From: Malus domestica
Lineage: Eukaryota; Streptophyta; Magnoliopsida; Rosales; Rosaceae
DNA: 64,000 nt
Reading direction: 5' to 3'
Assembly: GCF_042453785.1 (NCBI RefSeq)
Contig: NC_091665.1
Span: 27,886,501 to 27,950,500 of the forward strand
Position 1 is the first letter of the stretch. Each line of letters begins with the position of its first letter. Of the stretch, positions 41,340 through 51,867 are shown one piece after another. The notes beneath the pieces were generated by a model. It was not told where the DNA came from and did no database searches. It was given only the letters and a program-made list of their open reading frames with translations. The translations under genes were made by a program, and so were the position numbers.

Positions 41340-43416
41340 TCATCTTCTTTTTTTCTTTAAAAGTGAAGCAGCACGCAGAAATACTCGATCAACTTCATCA
41401 AAATTTGGCAAGTCAGCATCTTCGTCCAAGGATTTATCCTTCTTTGCGTCCCTAGATATTTGACGCAGGTGATCCTCAAAATCGTCAGGTTCACCATCAC
41501 CTTCAACTGGAAACTTTTCAAACTCTTCCAAATACAGAGGTCGCTCTGCCTTCTTCTCGGACTCCTTCTCAGAGTCAGTATCAAAAATATCGGATAAATC
41601 TTCAGAGTCTGAAGCTATATCCACATCTGTTGAAAGGTCATCCTCAAAGCGTTCCTTGCTCCCATCCATCATTTCTTTTACCTTATTTGAAGCCTCCAGC
41701 TTCAACTTTGAGGAGCTCTCAGAGTGTACACTATCAGTAGATTCAGTAGCAGTTTCTTGCGTTTCTTCAATGTAATCTGTATTGATGTCTACTTTCCTTT
41801 TAGCCTGTGCTCGAAGCAACTCAAGATCTTGTTCAAGTTTTGGAATATATTTCCTTACAGCTCGAAGACCATCCTTATACTTCGATTTATCCAAAGCCTG
41901 TATGAAGGAGCAGAGAACATAAGGGAAAACACGAAAACAAATAATGACAGACAGTGCTTCAGTATATGATCAGGGAACCTAGTTTTAATTTCAACACCTG
42001 TCAAAAGTCTAACCATGTTGTCGAACATATACGTGCATATCATTGTATATTTGTGTTTTATTTACTGATGGATCTTTTAAACGAACATTATATAAGGAAA
42101 ACTTGTTAGTTTTCCGGTCATGAGGAAGCAAGCAAAGGACTTGATTGTCATGTTATCAGGAATTGATTTAAAATGTTTATCAGAAAAGAGCAACGAGGCG
42201 CTTACAGTATCAAAATTAATTTCAAATATGGAGTTAAAAAGCACTCGGCTTGCGCTTGACATGCAGTGTTCTAGTGGAGACAGTTAAAAGTCTAATTTCT
42301 CCGAAAGATCTAAGTTTAGAAAAAAATAGACGATAAGCGAACCTTCTTCCTGGAGAGAGTGACCCTAGGTGACATGATTTCTGTTGGAGGCTGAGAATAG
42401 TTCTTCCCTCTATACATAATTATCGTGTATTCTTCATGAATGCCGAGCACAATCCCTCCGGTTAATCTAGCCAGCTCAGAAGCAATCTCCTTAACCTCTT
42501 CAGGTGAGAATGTTTTCACCACCACCTGCAGAGTTTGATGTTTCTTCCAATGCAAGTGCATGTTCAGAATCACACCCTGGTATATCCCCCGTCTACCAAC
42601 GGGCACATAGTTCTTGCACTTGAGACCCATCTTCAGAAAGTAGAAGTGTTCCTCCGGCGTCAATATTTCTGGATCATGGTTTGTCTCCGATGGCTCCGAG
42701 GGCTCAATCTTTTTGAGAGCTTCAACAAGCCTTTCCTCTTTCCTTTGAGCCTGCAAAAACAGAAATCACATATTTTCATCAGTCTCTAAACATTTCGCAG
42801 AATCGTGCTACCTTTGTCATGCAAACATCAGTTGAGAGATGTGCTTAAAACTCCAAAATTGCCAGATAACTTGTACGAAATCAAAACCCAATGCAACTCT
42901 TAACGTACAGATTATTTTACCTTTCTTAACTTGTGGAGAATTTTCTCCTCAGCAGTCATTCTCTCATAGTCTTTCTTCTTCTTATACCTGAAGAACTTGA
43001 GCCACCTAACCACTGCCCTTTTTCCCTTGAGCTTTTTCCTCTTCACTTTACCATCACCAGTGGCCTCAGCACCCGCGCCGTCTTTTGAATTTTCCAATGG
43101 CTCCACAGCCTTGTGTTCTGTGTTAACACACGGAGCCGAATGAACCCATTTTTGGCACTCCAACGGAAACCTTGCAATGCCCACCACGTCCCACACAGGC
43201 TTTTCATCGAACACCTTGCATACAACATCACCCAAGCTACTGCATTTTGAGGTCCAAACATGAAATGCTATACATTTCAATGCAATTATCACAGAAAATT
43301 CACTACTTTTTGGGATTTGGAGAAAGAGGGTACCTGGGTCGGTATATTTTGGGGTGGTTGTGGGATTTGAGAAGGCGCAGTGACCGGAAAACGCTCGGCC
43401 GCGCCAGTTTCTGCAT
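41340..43416 (-). CDS. CRM-domain RNA-binding protein (At3g25440-like)
   Basis: Four exons, all phases checked: 43416-43334, 43239-42921, 42750-42343 and 41897-41340, giving 455 residues. The ATG at 43416 is the only in-frame Met in exon 1 (MQKLARPSVFRSLRLLKSHN), a basic, acid-poor N-terminus suitable as a plastid or mitochondrial targeting peptide. Exon 2 is Lys/Arg-rich (KRKKLKGKRAVVRWLKFFRY). Exon 3 is the CRM (YhbY-like) domain: ILTPEEHFYFLKMGLKCKNY, VPVGRRGIYQGVILNMHLHW, the GxxG-type loop region, and IIMYRGKNYSQPPTEIMSP. Exon 4 is an acidic tail (DVDIASDSEDLSDIFDTDSE) ending LLKKKRR. CRM proteins bind organellar group II introns or rRNA and act in splicing or ribosome assembly. From memory the sequence is very close to Arabidopsis At3g25440. 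Splice sites are all GT-AG. Confidence 0.92.
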
Positions 43417-43681
43417 TGGGGCTGAGCTGCGGTAGGAAATAGCAATCCTCTGTTTGGAGGATCCGAAAGAAGGCGAGTTAGGCCATCTGGAATTCCAAGT
43501 TCTCAAAATCCAACGTTTGGGAGCTCGGTAGTGGTAAGGTTCAACTGAATTTCTTCCAATGTGTTTTCTGGCGTGTTGCCATTAACCCCAATTGGGACGA
43601 CGAGAACCAGCAGCGTATGCACCAAAACGCCGTCGTATTTATGTTAGGGTGGTTGTTCTGTAAGTTGTGATTTTACCAGGG

Positions 43682-43835
43682 TTATTTTTTAAGAAAACTA
43701 ATGAAAAATCTTTAAAAATGTTAGTTTTAATGAAAATAACAAAATAAAGGTATAAATGAATAGTATCAGGAGTGACTTTTCAAGATAAAAATGTTCTTAA
43801 CGTTAAAAGTGAACAATACCGAAAGTGTTTCATTA
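43682..43835. repeat. Dispersed MITE-like repeat, copy c
   Basis: Reads 'taagaaaactaatgaaaa', 'aaataaaggtataaatgaat' and 'gttaaaagtgaacaatacc'. It lies in the promoter side of the CRM gene, about 270 bp upstream of its ATG. Same family as copies at 172, 14128, 49405 and 50866. Confidence 0.55.
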
Positions 43836-43839
43836 AGAT

Positions 43840-44615
43840 TCTCTTTTTTTTTTTAATGGAAAGTGATTTTTTGCACACATTCATTTTAACCTTTTACTTA
43901 AATTTTTTAATTTATAAATTGAATAAATGAAGTGAAAATAATAATCAAAATTAAACAGCGGAATAAGAAGCTGAACGGGTGTTTGTTTATTATATCCCTC
44001 TCCACATTTGTAATAGTTACTTTTATTTACCTATTGTCTTGAGGGAAAAAAATAATACCATTGCATTTTTTTTCCTCCATCATGGAAATCTTAGTTTGGG
44101 CTTCTTTATGCGACAACACATCACAGACAAGTGTTCAACTTAAATTTAATCGTTTGAAATGAAATGTCACATAACATAAGTTAACTTGACGGTTTATCGT
44201 ACCATTTCCATCAATTAGCAACCAATACCATAAGCACACATGACTTGGTAATGTCATGAGACATGAAATAATTCACTTTAATCGTGTTGGACTTCCAAAT
44301 TTACTTATTTTCTTGGCTAAAGAAGAGCTACCAAAAACATCTACATACATCATCTCTCATATATACCCCAACTCCTAGAGATCAAAATTGATGAAGGATT
44401 AAGCGAGAGAAAGTGGTCATGAAACAATCTAGGAGAACATAGAGAATGTCCTAAATCTGCAAGAATATCACCCACAACCTCAACCGCAACATATTTGCTT
44501 TCCAACACACATGTTCAATGTCAACTTCGTAACATATTCGACCTAAAATGTCTCAAATAATCGAGTAACAAAAACCTTTTATGACCTACTTTCTTTTCGA
44601 AGATTTAAGACAAAC

Positions 44616-44617
<2 letters not shown>
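43840..44617. other. Intergenic AT-rich DNA
   Basis: No gene or repeat recognised apart from A/T runs. Confidence 0.4.

Positions 44618-44698
<81 letters not shown>
44618..44698. repeat. (GA)n microsatellite
   Basis: About 40 uninterrupted GA units. Likely polymorphic in length. Confidence 0.95.
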
Positions 44699-44700
<2 letters not shown>

Positions 44701-44849
44701 TCCCTCCCTAAGGAAATTTTATTTCTCTAAATATGCGAAAATTTTATTGGAGTACACCAGTGTATGACATGCATTCGATGAACATGTGTGCATACTAGAA
44801 AAAACTCCTAAATAGGATTATTGAAAATAAATGTGACAAGAAGATAATG

Positions 44850-45020
44850 TTAGGTTTAGAGGGTTCGAGATAGCAAAGTATTTAACTCCGTGGTATAAAG
44901 TTTAGTGCAAGTGATGGATATGGTTCAAATCATTGTGTCCTGAGTTCAAACCCTCCACCTCCCTTTAATTTAGATGAATTTAGTATAAAGTACCTATTGT
45001 TTGTCCAAAAAATAAATGGC
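44850..45020 (+). mobile_element. tRNA-derived SINE candidate
   Basis: A-box-like GGTATAAAGTTTAGTGCAAG and B-box-like GAGTTCAAACCCT (44943-44955), followed by 'ccacctccctttaatttaga' and a TTTG/A-rich end. Layout as in plant SINEs; family not named. Confidence 0.45.
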
Positions 45021-45129
45021 ATAAAGTTAGTAATTTAGGGTAAAATATTTTTATGAAGACTTGAGAATCTTTTTTGGCTCATGAACTTGAAGATGTCTCT
45101 CATGATCTCATTTTGGATGGATGTTTTTA

Positions 45130-45911
45130 TAGAAACTGAATATCTTTCTTTCATCTCGCCTCACGACCTTCTCTCTCTCGATCCTCTTCGCTTTCGCTCC
45201 CAATTTCTGATCTTTCTCTCTGAATTTTGCTGTGATTCTTCATTGTTCTTCTTCGATTGTCGCTTCGATCTTGTTGTTTGGTGTATTTCTCGCTGCAATC
45301 AGCCATGGCGACTCCGTCAAATTCGTCTTCTCCTCTTGAGTCGGTGCAAGCTCCAAACCCTAATTCGTCAAATTCTGCCATGTCTTCGTCTTCATATGCT
45401 TCTCTAACGATCCAAAACATTGGAAGTATGGTGCCAATTAAACTCAAACGCTCCAATTATCTCCCCTGGCGTGCTTTATTTGCTCCAATTCTGCGCAGGT
45501 ATAAGCTCCTTGGCATCATTGATGGTATTGAGGTCTGTCCATCACCTCTTCTTTCTGATCGCTCTATCAATCCCGACTTTGACATTTGGAATGAGAAAGA
45601 TCAGAACCTTCTCATCTGGTTGAATTCTACTCTGTCTGAAGAAGTGATTCCTTTCACTGTTGGTGTCTCGTCGTCTCGGGATCTATGGATCAAGCTTGAG
45701 CAGCGCTTTGGAGGAGTCTCTGATGCTCACATTCATCAGTTACGATCTCGTCTCCAATCCATTCAGAAAGGTTCACAGTCAATTTCTGATTATCTTCAAC
45801 AAATCAAGGAAAGCTCTGATACCATATAGAAACTGAATATCTTTCTTTCATTCAATACAATCAGATAATTACACAAAGTTTGATATATATATTGTGGGCA
45901 TTCTAACAGAT
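45130..45911. mobile_element. Chimeric Copia fragment: gag with inverted LTR/PBS
   Basis: A plus-strand gag fragment (45305-45829) is bounded on both sides by 'atagaaactgaatatctttc'. On the right this is the inner end of a short LTR in the opposite orientation: read on the minus strand, 45911-45827 runs TGTTAGAATGCCC... to ...CAGTTTCTATA, followed by a perfect primer-binding site TGGTATCAGAGC (45826-45815). A real element should have gag on the same strand as its primer-binding site, so interior and LTR are inverted relative to each other. The junction shares 'tctgat' with the gag sequence. Confidence 0.6.
45305..45829 (+). pseudogene. Truncated Copia gag
   Basis: 174 residues starting MATPSNSSSPLESVQAPNPN. 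It contains the Copia gag N-terminal signature MVPIKLKRSNYLPWRALFAP and the following helical gag region (WIKLEQRFGGVSDAHIHQLR, LQSIQKGSQSISDYLQQIKE). It then stops in the inverted LTR sequence (SSDTI, stop). Full Copia gag would continue to a zinc knuckle and pol, which are absent. A CT-rich leader (45160-45300) precedes it, as expected for retroelement RNA. Confidence 0.8.
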
Positions 45912-46340
45912 TACACTTATGCCCTTAACCAAACTAACAATTTACAAAACAACTAAAACAAACTATAAGCAATTCTTATCAACACTTTGATGACTCTTTA
46001 GTTTTAAGAGCAAACGATGAAAGCTAGATAAAATATAGAAAAAGCTAGCATGAGCGTGATTTCAACCAGATAGATGTGAGATACGTTGGACTTTATCTCC
46101 ATGTGATGCATGCAACCCACATCGAGATCAAATGAAACAGTTTATTTAGTGATTACTATATGTATATATTTGCTCTTTAGTCTTTGATTATATGAATAAA
46201 AATTGATCTAAGGAGGTTAGTTGCAAATTCTAAGGTCTTATATGCAAATTGCTTAAGATCGATCGATCTTATCATCAATCTGAATTGATATACGAACAAA
46301 TTAAGTCTGGTTTAGTGGTTCAATTTTCTTTTGGTGGAGA

Positions 46341-48247
46341 ATACGGCTAAGGCTGTTGTTTCCTTTGTGGCCGAAAAGCTTGGTGACTTCATAATTAAGG
46401 AGGCAAGTTTCTGTGCGGAGTTGGCGATCAAGTTAAGCTTGCACAAACCGAGCTAAAAATGATGCAGGGCTTGTTGAAGGATGCAGATGCAAGACAAAGA
46501 GATAAAGAAGTAATACGTGTTTTGGTTGCTGAAATTAGAGATGCTGCTTATAATTTGGAGGATGTCAGTGAAAACTTTGCCTTGAAGGTGACTTCCAAGT
46601 TCCAAGAGGAAAGGAGGAGGTGTTTAGAGTTTTATGAAAAGGTTCCGTTCCATCTTGATTGAAGGAGTCAATCTTCATGAGATAGGGTCAGAAATTGGGA
46701 ACATTACAACCAAATCTCTCATTTGAGGTTGAGTAGTTTGCAGGCTCACAACATAAGGGACATAAGGGAGAGCAGCGGTTACACGTTAATGAGAGGAAGC
46801 AACAACTAAGGCGAACCTAGAATGTGATGTTGTCGGGTTAGAGAAGAGTGTCAAGGAGTTGGTTCTGCATTTGGTAAGAGATAAACATCACCGCCTCCGA
46901 GTTCTTTCTATATGGGGGATGGGTGGCTTGGGCAAGTCCACTCTTGCGAAACAGATTTACCATCATAACGAAATTAGATGCAGTTTTAGCTCTTTTGCTT
47001 GGGGTGTGTATATCTAAACAGTTTCAAGTGAGAAATGTTTGGCAAGAGATTTTAACGAAACTCATTTCTGCTACCTGTGAGCAAAGAAAAGAAATCGCTT
47101 GAATGAGTGATGCTGAAATAGCCAAGAAACTTTGTCTTCTCCAGAAAGATAAAAGATGTTTGGCGGTTCTTGATGATATTTGCAGTATTGAGGCATGGGA
47201 CTCCTTGAAAGCTGCATTTCCATACGAGGAAACGAAGAGGAGCAGTAGCGTTGCATGTAAGAAACTTGATGTGAGTTTCATCAAACATTTGACAAGTGTA
47301 ATATTATAAGTTAAGTGAGTTATATATATTGAACTTAGCCTAACTAATGTAATAATGCAGTTTCCGGAATTAAGACTTGGAGGGAAACTTAAGGAGATTC
47401 AAATTAATTTGAATCGGACAGTTACATTGAAGATGTAACTGGTGATAACTCCTTTCTTGATGGGAGGAAGGAACTACTACAAGTATATATATAGCGATAT
47501 GGTCCCTTCTCTTGGTGTGAAAAACATGGTCCCATCAATATTCTTCTCACAGGACTTCTAGCTACTAAGAACACAGTTGACGAGTGGGATGCGGTGCATA
47601 ATAAGAATGTTTATGCAAACATAAGGAGAAGCAAAGGCCAAGAAGAAGAGTACACAGGTGCAACGTGGCTGTTAGCATTGAGTTATGACGACTTACCGTA
47701 TCATTTAAAGCCATGCTTGCTTTATTTAGTAGGTCAGTTTCCTGAGGATTATGAGATTCCAGTGAATAAGTTGGCTAACCTATGGACACCAGAAGGTTTT
47801 ATTTCTTTAGCCCAACATAGACAAAGTTCAGTCGAAACCATGGAAGGTATAGCATATAACTGCTTAACAGAGTTGGTCGAAAGGTGTGTGGCTGAAGGTG
47901 GGGAACGAGGTTCAGTTAGGAAGATAAAAACCTGCCGTATCCATGATCTTATGCGACACATGTGCTTGTTGAAGGCAGAAGAGGAGCATTTCCTCCAAAT
48001 CGCCAATTTTATGGCTAGAAACAAGGTAATTGGTAAAGTTCAAGGAGTTGCTATATTCTTGGACGAGAAGGTTGAAAAATTGGTTCCATCAAAAGATGAA
48101 GGAGATGTCCACCTTAGATCGCTCTCATACTTTGGCTCAATTCGTTGGATCGCAGGAAGTAAAAAGTTACTACGATCAATGTTCAAAGATTTCAAAGATA
48201 TCGAAAAGATACCGATCAAAGAAATGAAAGAGTTTGCATTCTTTTGA
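46341..48247 (+). pseudogene. CC-NBS (NLR) resistance gene, decayed
   Basis: Pieces of a CC-NBS-LRR immune receptor in order but in different frames. 46341-46660: Rx-type N-terminal domain (AVVSFVAEKLGDFIIKEA, one frameshift, then QVKLAQTELKMMQGLLKDAD and EIRDAAYNLEDV). 46850-47015: P-loop with IWGMGGLGKSTLAKQIYHH. 47103-47310: kinase-2 (LAVLDDICSIEAWDSLKAAF). 47540-48247: ARC2/winged-helix part (ALSYDDLPYHLKPCLLYLVG, IHDLMRHMCLLKAEEEHF). Several stops and shifts, no RNBS-B or GLPLA block, and no leucine-rich repeats. Closest remembered relatives are At1g50180/RPP8-like genes of the type common in apple. Not able to make a receptor; the last open part (218 codons) could only give a fragment. 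Confidence 0.85.
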
Positions 48248-48508
48248 AATAAAAATGAAATTATACAAGAGAGAGAGGCCTCTAAACCTCTAAACAACAA
48301 GGCTGCTCTTCTTTTGTATCTCCTTCTCTATTGAAAAAAAAAAAAAAACAACAACAACGTGATGCTTTTCGTACTCCCCATGCATTCCCCTCCTGCACCC
48401 CTTGTATCCCTTAGATCGAATAAACTCGAAGGCGAATAATGGGAGGAGTGTAGAAGGAGAGAATGGAAAATCGAAAATCACTACCATGAAAAATAATGCT
48501 TCTGCTAG

Positions 48509-48967
48509 CTAATTTGAGCTTAAAGCAGCAAACCCACCACCTTTCATCATCTGCTTAAACTCCTTGAAATTCACCCTCCCATCACCATCACCATCAACCT
48601 TCTTTATCATGATCTTGCAATCCTCCAATGTCCTTCCTTGCTTCAGCCCCAAGGAAGATAAAACCGACTGCAGCTCGTCCACCGTGATGAATCCGTCTCC
48701 GTTCCGATCAAACACATTGAACGCCTCCCTCATGTCTTCCTCCTCGTCCCTCTCGCCTATGATCGTCTGGTACAACGCCCCGAATTCATCAATGTCCACG
48801 AACCCATCTCCATTGACATCGATTTTTTCAATCATCTGGATCAAGTCTTTGTCCGGAATGTAAATCCCCAGTTTCTCCAACGAGTCCCTCAGCTCCTTCT
48901 TCGTGATCCGCCCGTCCCCGTTCTGATCAAACATCTGGAAAACCCGCCGTACCTCCGCCCTGTCCAT
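48509..48967 (-). CDS. Calmodulin-like protein (CML3/CML7 type)
   Basis: 152 residues, intronless, with four EF-hand loops: D14[11 protein letters not shown]25, D50[11 protein letters not shown]61, D87[11 protein letters not shown]98 and D125[11 protein letters not shown]136. All loops have Asp at position 1 and Glu at position 12, so all four should bind calcium. Extended linkers ([28 protein letters not shown]) and the C-terminus [13 protein letters not shown] match Arabidopsis CML3 (At3g07490) and CML7 (At1g05990) as I remember them. Cytosolic or nuclear calcium sensor relaying to unknown targets; no lipidation motif is visible. Start: first in-frame ATG ([10 protein letters not shown]), equal to the family start. 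Syntenic position argues for the At3g07490 counterpart. Confidence 0.93.
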   Translation of the reverse strand: MDRAEVRRVFQMFDQNGDGRITKKELRDSLEKLGIYIPDKDLIQMIEKIDVNGDGFVDIDEFGALYQTIIGERDEEEDMREAFNVFDRNGDGFITVDELQSVLSSLGLKQGRTLEDCKIMIKKVDGDGDGRVNFKEFKQMMKGGGFAALSSN

Positions 48968-49400
48968 TAAAATTGCTAAAAAAAATAATGAATCACCACC
49001 AAATAGTACGATTCAAAATTCGATCGGGATATTGAGGAACCAGCAAAAAAAAAACCCAAATGGTAAGAAAGATTTCAATTTTTGGAAGAAGTGAGGAATG
49101 GAGGGTAGAAAATATGGGAAAAAACCCTGAGGAAAAAAATGGTTGGGAAACTTGGTTAGTACCGAACTGAGAATTTGTGGTGGGAGTTGTACGGAGTTGT
49201 TACAAGGAAAAAGGAGGTGAAAAATCGATTAGGGTCAAACGTTTGTACGTTGATGATTGATTGGCTTAAAATTTTGGTTTTTAACGTTGTCAGTTGAAAA
49301 ACGCGGGTATTGGTTTGAAGTCGTTTGGAATGAAACCCGCCGTTTTTGCGGCGCTGCGTTTATAATTGTGGCGCCGTATTTTCTCGAATTAAGACTTGAT
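48968..49400 (-). promoter_or_regulatory. Upstream region of the calmodulin-like gene
   Basis: Contains the 5' leader; no clear TATA box found. A GC-rich patch with 'gccgtttttgcggcgctgcg' lies at 49335-49360. Confidence 0.3.
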
Positions 49401-49404
49401 TTTA

Positions 49405-49545
49405 GGGTTTTTTTTTTTTTTAAATTTTAACGAAAAGATTTCCGTACTGTTCATTTTAATAAAAAATCACATTTATCATGGTATTATTCATTTACAACAC
49501 ATTTTTATCATTTTCATTAAAACTTAAAATTTTTAATCCCTTTTC
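49405..49545. repeat. Dispersed MITE-like repeat, copy d
   Basis: Contains 'actgttcattttaataaaaa', 'catggtattattcatttac' and 'cattaaaacttaaaattttt'. Same family as copy a. Confidence 0.5.
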
Positions 49546-49762
49546 ATTATTATTTTTATTTTTTTGGTGATTCAAAGGTTGCATTTTTGTTTGAACAAAA
49601 GTTTTGTGCAGATCGTAGGTTTGCGCATGCCCAAAATATAGAATGGAGTTTTGGGTAATTATCAAAGCTAGCTTGGTTTTTTATGGTGAAATTGAACTAT
49701 CATTCAATTATCATACTCAGTAACAAGGACGTGAGTTAAGCTAGTTTGCAATGATAAAAAAA

Positions 49763-50432
49763 TGAGGTTTGAAATCGTTTGGAATTACTTTTAAAATAAT
49801 CGAAATCGTTTTTAAAAAAAATATTTATAGGGTTCCAAAAACACTTAGGGGGTGTATTCAATTGAGATTTTGAGGGATTTTAATTATTTTAATGAATCCA
49901 AGAGTATTCAATCAAGATTTTAAGTGATTCTTTGAAATTCAATGTGTATTCAATCAGGATTTTAAGATAGTTTATTAAAATCCTTAGAAATCCGGATGTA
50001 TTCAATTAGAATTTTAAAGAAGTTTATAACATTTCAGTTGTATTAAATTAGAATTAGAATTTAAAGAATTTAGAAAAGTTGAGGAATTAGAGGGGAATTC
50101 AAGAGATTTTGTAGTGTATTTTAAGCATTCACAAATCTCACCTCTCCCGATGAGATTTCAAGGAAATTAAATCAAAATTTTACTTGAAATATCTACAAAT
50201 CAGTTAAACTCCATAAAAATTCATGGATTTATAAATCCATTAAAATCTTTCAAATTCTCAATTGAATATACCCCTTAAAGTGATTCGTGCAAGAAGCACT
50301 AGCACCAGTTATGTGATTTCTGTAGAGAGCACTTAAAGTATCTTTTCAAAATTCACTTTTATTTTTACTAAAAATTTGTTCCATATATTTTCGTTTTCAA
50401 CAATTTTAAAAGTAATTTCAAACGAACTCATA
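49763..50432. mobile_element. MITE carrying a nested Tourist-like MITE
   Basis: Outer element: left end ...CGTTTGGAATTACTTTTAAA, right end (reverse complement) ...CGTTTGAAATTACTTTTAAA, in the same style as 5434-5665. It is split by the inner element at 49848-50274. Confidence 0.6.
49848..50274. mobile_element. Tourist-like (PIF/Harbinger) MITE
   Basis: 427 bp. Left end GGGGGTGTATTCAATTGAGA; right end reverse complement GGGGTATATTCAATTGAGA. Flanked by TTA on both sides (49845-49847 and 50275-50277). Internal repeats of 'gtattcaat' occur. Confidence 0.85.
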
Positions 50433-50524
50433 AAGTAAAGTGGTCGTCCCGTTGCATCCAAATTCAAATATAAAGTGATTTATAAACACCCTTTTTCTCC
50501 AAAGAACGGGCAAATTTAATTAAT

Positions 50525-50665
50525 TTGAATTATTATTATTATTATTATTGAGTAAAACGATAATGTTAATAAGTTAAACGTTATATTAGCTACTAATGGG
50601 ATTCGAACCACGCTATCATGCAAGGACACAACACATTTCCACTACTATAGTAAAGGGTTACTTCT
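50525..50665 (-). mobile_element. tRNA-derived SINE candidate
   Basis: Minus strand: B-box GGTTCGAATCC (50599-50609), with TGGAAATGTGTTG upstream as a weak A-box, and a 3' (AAT)n tail at 50530-50550. Flanked by an imperfect direct repeat around 'ctccaaagaa...ggg' (50497 and 50663). Confidence 0.5.
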
Positions 50666-50865
50666 CCAAAGAAGGGTCATGTTTATTTCATTTGAATTTA
50701 TTAAATAGAAGGTTACTTCATCTGAATTGAAAATAAAAAGTAAACAACATAACCAAGGGGAGGGTGTCTAAAGATTATTTCTCATTCAAATCTTCCATCT
50801 CCAATTAGCTATTGTTTATATAACATAATACCTACTTAAGAGTTCAATTATGTTCAACTCCGTTT

Positions 50866-51000
50866 TATTTTTAAGAAAACTAATGAAAATAGCTTGAAAA
50901 TTTTGAATTTTAACGATAAGAACAAAATAAAAGGTAAAATAAACAGTACCAAAATTGATCTTTTAATGTAAAAATATGATTTTTCCTTAAAATTTCCTTT
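50866..51000. repeat. Dispersed MITE-like repeat, copy e
   Basis: Contains 'aagaaaactaatgaaaatag', 'ttttgaattttaacgataag' and 'aaataaacagtaccaaaatt'. Same family as 43682-43835. Confidence 0.55.
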
Positions 51001-51159
51001 ATTTTTTTGAGCCTTAATGAGAAACTTCTAGTGAGACTTTATTTTCAGTCCAATCTCCAAAGTCTAAGATCTTTTTAGTCCCACCATTTTTAGCGTGCAA
51101 AGAATGTGTTAGAACTTGTTTGTTTTAATTCCAAATAGTAGCCCTTATTTATTTGTTTT

Positions 51160-51249
51160 AGAATCAGAAAGAACGTAGCGAAGAGATATTATTCTGATCA
51201 TGTTAAATCGATAGATCATCACCCTTTCACATCTCTTTCATCATTTTCT
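51160..51249 (-). ncRNA. Box C/D snoRNA, predicted guide for 5.8S rRNA A47
   Basis: A 90-nt minus-strand candidate. Terminal stem AGAA (51249-51246) with TTCT (51163-51160); box C ATGATGA (51244-51238); internal C'-like GTGATGA (51222-51216); box D CTGA (51167-51164). The 14 nt TTCGCTACGTTCTT, ending one base before box D, are fully complementary to plant 5.8S rRNA AAGAACGTAGCGAA. The nucleotide that pairs with the fifth base upstream of box D is A47, counting the Arabidopsis 5.8S from memory; A47 is a known 2'-O-methylated site in plant 5.8S. So motif, spacing and target agree. The alternative is to use GTGATGA as box C with no terminal stem; the target is unchanged. Function: directs fibrillarin methylation in the nucleolus. 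Confidence 0.75.
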
Positions 51250-51524
51250 TCATCAATCAAATTCAATTTACAGAAAATATCAAATTAAATTTAAGAAAAT
51301 AAAAACAAGTGTAATCCAACCATGTGCCCACAAAACCAACCAAAGTAATAGGGATAATGGGCGAGTAGTTGGATAATCTAGAAAAACTAGAACTCGATTA
51401 ATATTGCAAACGAAGAAATTGCCTCAAAACATCGACTGTTTAGGGACAGAGTGCGTTTGCTTAATATAATTATTAATTATTTATCAAACTTTATAAATTA
51501 AATTGGGGGAAATAAAGGAAAAGA

Positions 51525-51672
51525 AGATGTGACAGTAGTAAAAGGGCCTGAAGAATCAGGAGGAAGTCAGATTCAGGCGAGTGCTACTGCCGATTTGGAT
51601 TTCGCAAGGTTTGTAATTCATTTGGCTGGATCGTTGAATCGACACCCAGTCAAGAAGCTGAACTTGCTTACC
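51525..51672 (-). ncRNA. Box H/ACA snoRNA candidate
   Basis: On the minus strand, the 3' half folds into a classic H/ACA hairpin: lower stem CAGTAG/CTACTG, a pocket (CACTC and CCTTTTA), upper stem GCCTGAA/TTCAGGC, then ACA (51530-51528) two bases after the stem. The distance from the upper stem to ACA is 15 nt, the usual 14-16. A 5' hairpin is possible (GCAAG/CTTGC outer, CTGG...CCAG inner), but the hinge GAAATCCAAATCGG has no canonical ANANNA box. It would guide a pseudouridine; I could not assign the target. Lies between the promoter at 51868 and the C/D snoRNA. Confidence 0.5.
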
Positions 51673-51867
51673 CTTTCAAAAAATTCAAAGCAAAATTTGA
51701 TAAAATAAATAGAGAGATTAAATCGAATCAAAACAATCGAAGAAGCGACGGCAGGGATTTATGGAGGAAAGAAAAGGAATTAGAATCGGACGGGAGCTGC
51801 CGCGGAAGAGAAGAAGAAGAGGAACCCTGCACAGGACGATACTTGCTAATCTCTCTGATATCGTAGT

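Noticed and set aside
43303-43506. A longer N-terminus for the CRM protein
   Set aside because: The upstream part has no in-frame ATG; the first one is at 43416.
46341-48247. A functional disease-resistance gene
   Set aside because: Multiple frameshifts, missing core NBS motifs and no leucine-rich repeats.
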